Origin: Rhodanobacter sp.
GTDB taxonomy: Bacteria; Pseudomonadota; Gammaproteobacteria; Xanthomonadales; Rhodanobacteraceae
NCBI GenBank assembly: GCA_026193555.1
Contig: JAPHUU010000133.1
Location: forward strand, 1-8,124
Direction: 5' to 3'
DNA: 8,124 bases
Shown here: positions 7,074-8,124 of the stretch, in pieces
Layout: each line of letters starts with the position of its first letter
Position numbering within the stretch: position 1 is the first letter of the stretch
Position numbers and translations under genes: made by a program
Notes under the pieces: generated by a model
What the model saw: only the letters and a program-made list of their open reading frames with translations
Databases searched by the model: none
What the model was told of the DNA's origin: nothing

Positions 7074-7806
7074 AGGGAAGTGGGGCGACTTGCTCGCCAG
7101 TGCGACCGAAACGGCGCTCGCGACCGGCATAGTCCTCGATCGCGCGCTGCAGGCAAGCATGGTCGAAATCAGGCCACAGGGTATCGGTGAAATACAGTTC
7201 GGCGTAGGCGGCCTGCCACAACAGGAAGTTGCTGAGGCGGTACTCGCCGCCGGTGCGAATGAACAAATCCAGTGGCGGCAGGTCGGCCAGGCTCGTCCAC
7301 CGGTCGAGCCTGGCCTCGTCAATCTCATCCGGGCGCAGCTCGCCGTGCAGTACGGCCTGCGCGGCCTGACGGCAGGCCTGCACGATGTCCCAGCGGCCGC
7401 CGTAACTGACTGCCACGCTCATGTGCAGTTTATGGTTGCCGGCGGTGCGGGTCATCGCTGCCTGCATGCGCTGGCGCAACGGTTCGTCAAAGGCTGCCAG
7501 GTCACCGATGAAGCGCAGGCGTACCCCCTGGTCCCGGAGTTCCTCGACCTCCTTGTCCAATGCACGCACGAACAGGCCCATCAAGGCGCCTACCTCGTCC
7601 TGCGGGCGCTGCCAGTTCTCGCTGGAGAAGGCGAACAGGGTCAATGCCTGAACACCTTCGCGCAGGCAGGATTCGACGGTTGCACGCACGGCCTTGCGGC
7701 CGGCATTGTGGCCAAAGCTGCGTGGACGATGTCGAGCCTTGGCCCAGCGGCCGTTGCCATCCATCACGATCGCGATATGGCGCGGAATGCGGGCGACCTC
7801 GGTCAT
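7072..7806 (-). CDS. uppS: Undecaprenyl diphosphate synthase (cis-prenyltransferase)
   Basis: UppS (IspU) extends farnesyl diphosphate with eight isopentenyl units in cis to give undecaprenyl diphosphate, the carrier lipid precursor for peptidoglycan and O-antigen. It is a cytoplasmic homodimer needing Mg2+. The 244-residue length is typical. MDGNGRWA at 15-22 holds the catalytic Asp16 (Asp26 in E. coli). FGHNAGRKAV (31-40) and FSSENW (60-65) are family blocks. The C-terminal signature is at 180-206 (DLFIRTGGEYRLSNF through AYAELYF), including Glu203. Position 189 is Tyr where E. coli has His in GGEHR. The ATG at 7806 puts the catalytic motif near the N-terminus as expected, though no strong Shine-Dalgarno precedes it. 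A 136-nt gap separates it from frr. Confidence 0.98.
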   Translation of the reverse strand: MTEVARIPRHIAIVMDGNGRWAKARHRPRSFGHNAGRKAVRATVESCLREGVQALTLFAFSSENWQRPQDEVGALMGLFVRALDKEVEELRDQGVRLRFIGDLAAFDEPLRQRMQAAMTRTAGNHKLHMSVAVSYGGRWDIVQACRQAAQAVLHGELRPDEIDEARLDRWTSLADLPPLDLFIRTGGEYRLSNFLLWQAAYAELYFTDTLWPDFDHACLQRAIEDYAGRERRFGRTGEQVAPLP

Positions 7807-7842
7807 GCGGTTCGGCCACGCGTGATTTGCTGCAGGCGTAAC

Positions 7843-7867
7843 CCCTCTCCCCGCGGGGGAGCGAGGG
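7843..7867. repeat. GC-rich imperfect palindrome in the frr-uppS gap (REP-like)
   Basis: CTCCCC (7847-7852) and GGGGAG (7856-7861) pair around a GCG loop. Alternatively CCCTC (7843-7847) pairs with GAGGG (7863-7867) outside a 5-bp inner stem. The CCCTCTCCCC...GGGGAG...GAGGG form resembles palindromes scattered between genes in many GC-rich proteobacteria. There is no T-run, so it is unlikely to be a simple intrinsic terminator. Copy number cannot be judged from one window. Confidence 0.55.
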
Positions 7868-7917
7868 CGAATGTGCCAAGCGGGCTCGCCGAAAACGACA
7901 GCGCGGATCGGTGCGCG

Positions 7918-7936
7918 GCGATGGCTCGCGATGGCT
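7918..7936. repeat. Short tandem direct repeat after frr
   Basis: GCGATGGCT occurs at 7918-7926 and again at 7928-7936, a 10-bp period, starting 7 nt past the frr stop in the direction of transcription. It may be a chance duplication. Confidence 0.35.
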
Positions 7937-7942
7937 TCATCA

Positions 7943-8124
7943 TCAAAGGGCCATCAACTCCTCTTCCTTGTGCTTCACCACCCCATCGACGTCCTTGACC
8001 GCATGATCGGTGAGTTTCTGGATGTCGTCGTCGGCGCGGCGCTCGTCATCCTCGGTGATCAGTTTTTCCTTGAGCAGGTCCTTGACCTGCTGCAAGGCGT
8101 CGCGGCGTATGTTGCGGATCGCGA
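7943..8124 (-). CDS. frr: Ribosome recycling factor (C-terminal part)
   Basis: RRF works with EF-G and IF3 to split the post-termination ribosome so it can be reused. Only the last 59 residues and the TGA stop (7945-7943) are inside the window; the start lies beyond the right edge. The visible part opens with AIRNIRRDA, a highly conserved block, and continues with [20 protein letters not shown] and a charged helix ending KEEELMAL. This corresponds to the C-terminal helix of the three-helix bundle (domain I) and aligns end to end with E. coli RRF. frr commonly heads this cluster downstream of pyrH, which would be expected just outside the window. Confidence 0.96.
   Translation of the reverse strand, partial: AIRNIRRDALQQVKDLLKEKLITEDDERRADDDIQKLTDHAVKDVDGVVKHKEEELMAL

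Noticed and set aside
7064..7156. Longer cdsA start at 7156
   Set aside because: It would add 31 charged residues ahead of the first membrane segment and overlap uppS by 85 nt. The ATG at 7063 has a well-placed GAGGA.
7090..7998. 302-codon open frame on the plus strand opposite uppS and the frr-uppS gap
   Set aside because: It is antisense to a firmly identified gene, has no recognisable motif, and its N-terminal part simply mirrors uppS.
1..8124. Mobile element, CRISPR array, tRNA or a novel defence or biosynthetic system
   Set aside because: All coding space is filled by seven recognised housekeeping genes, the gaps are short, and I saw no spaced repeats, transposase motifs or tRNA-like cloverleaf.

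Overview
The window is a continuous piece of a conserved envelope-biogenesis gene cluster from a GC-rich gammaproteobacterium. All seven genes lie on the minus strand, so transcription runs from the right end of the window to the left. In that order the genes are frr (3' end only), uppS, cdsA, dxr, rseP, bamA and lpxD (3' end cut off by the window). The protein sequences and three layout traits point to the Xanthomonadales (Lysobacterales), for example the Rhodanobacteraceae or Xanthomonadaceae. Those traits are dxr placed after cdsA, no skp/ompH gene between bamA and lpxD, and high GC. The genus cannot be fixed from this sequence alone.

Layout from right to left: frr ends at 7943, followed by a 136-nt gap with a GC-rich palindrome of the dispersed-repeat type. 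uppS, cdsA and dxr are then tightly packed. uppS and cdsA are separated by 8 nt, with the cdsA ribosome binding site overlapping the uppS stop, and cdsA and dxr overlap by ATGA. A 36-nt gap holding a possible 7-codon mini-ORF leads to rseP. A 187-nt gap, the longest in the window, precedes bamA and is the most likely place for an internal promoter. A 55-nt gap with two mutually exclusive hairpins leads to lpxD.

The genes share a theme. Dxr makes the isoprenoid precursor MEP, and UppS uses the resulting isoprenoids to make undecaprenyl diphosphate, the lipid carrier for cell-wall and O-antigen synthesis. CdsA makes CDP-diacylglycerol for phospholipids, and LpxD adds the N-linked acyl chains of lipid A. 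BamA inserts outer-membrane proteins, and RseP performs the intramembrane cleavage that links outer-membrane damage to the sigma-E response. Frr recycles ribosomes and is a translation gene that commonly heads this cluster.

I found no mobile element, CRISPR array, tRNA, rRNA or novel multi-gene system. Long open frames on the plus strand lie wholly opposite the recognised genes and are best explained by high GC. The findings are small-scale: junction structures, repeats, start-site questions and gene-order markers.
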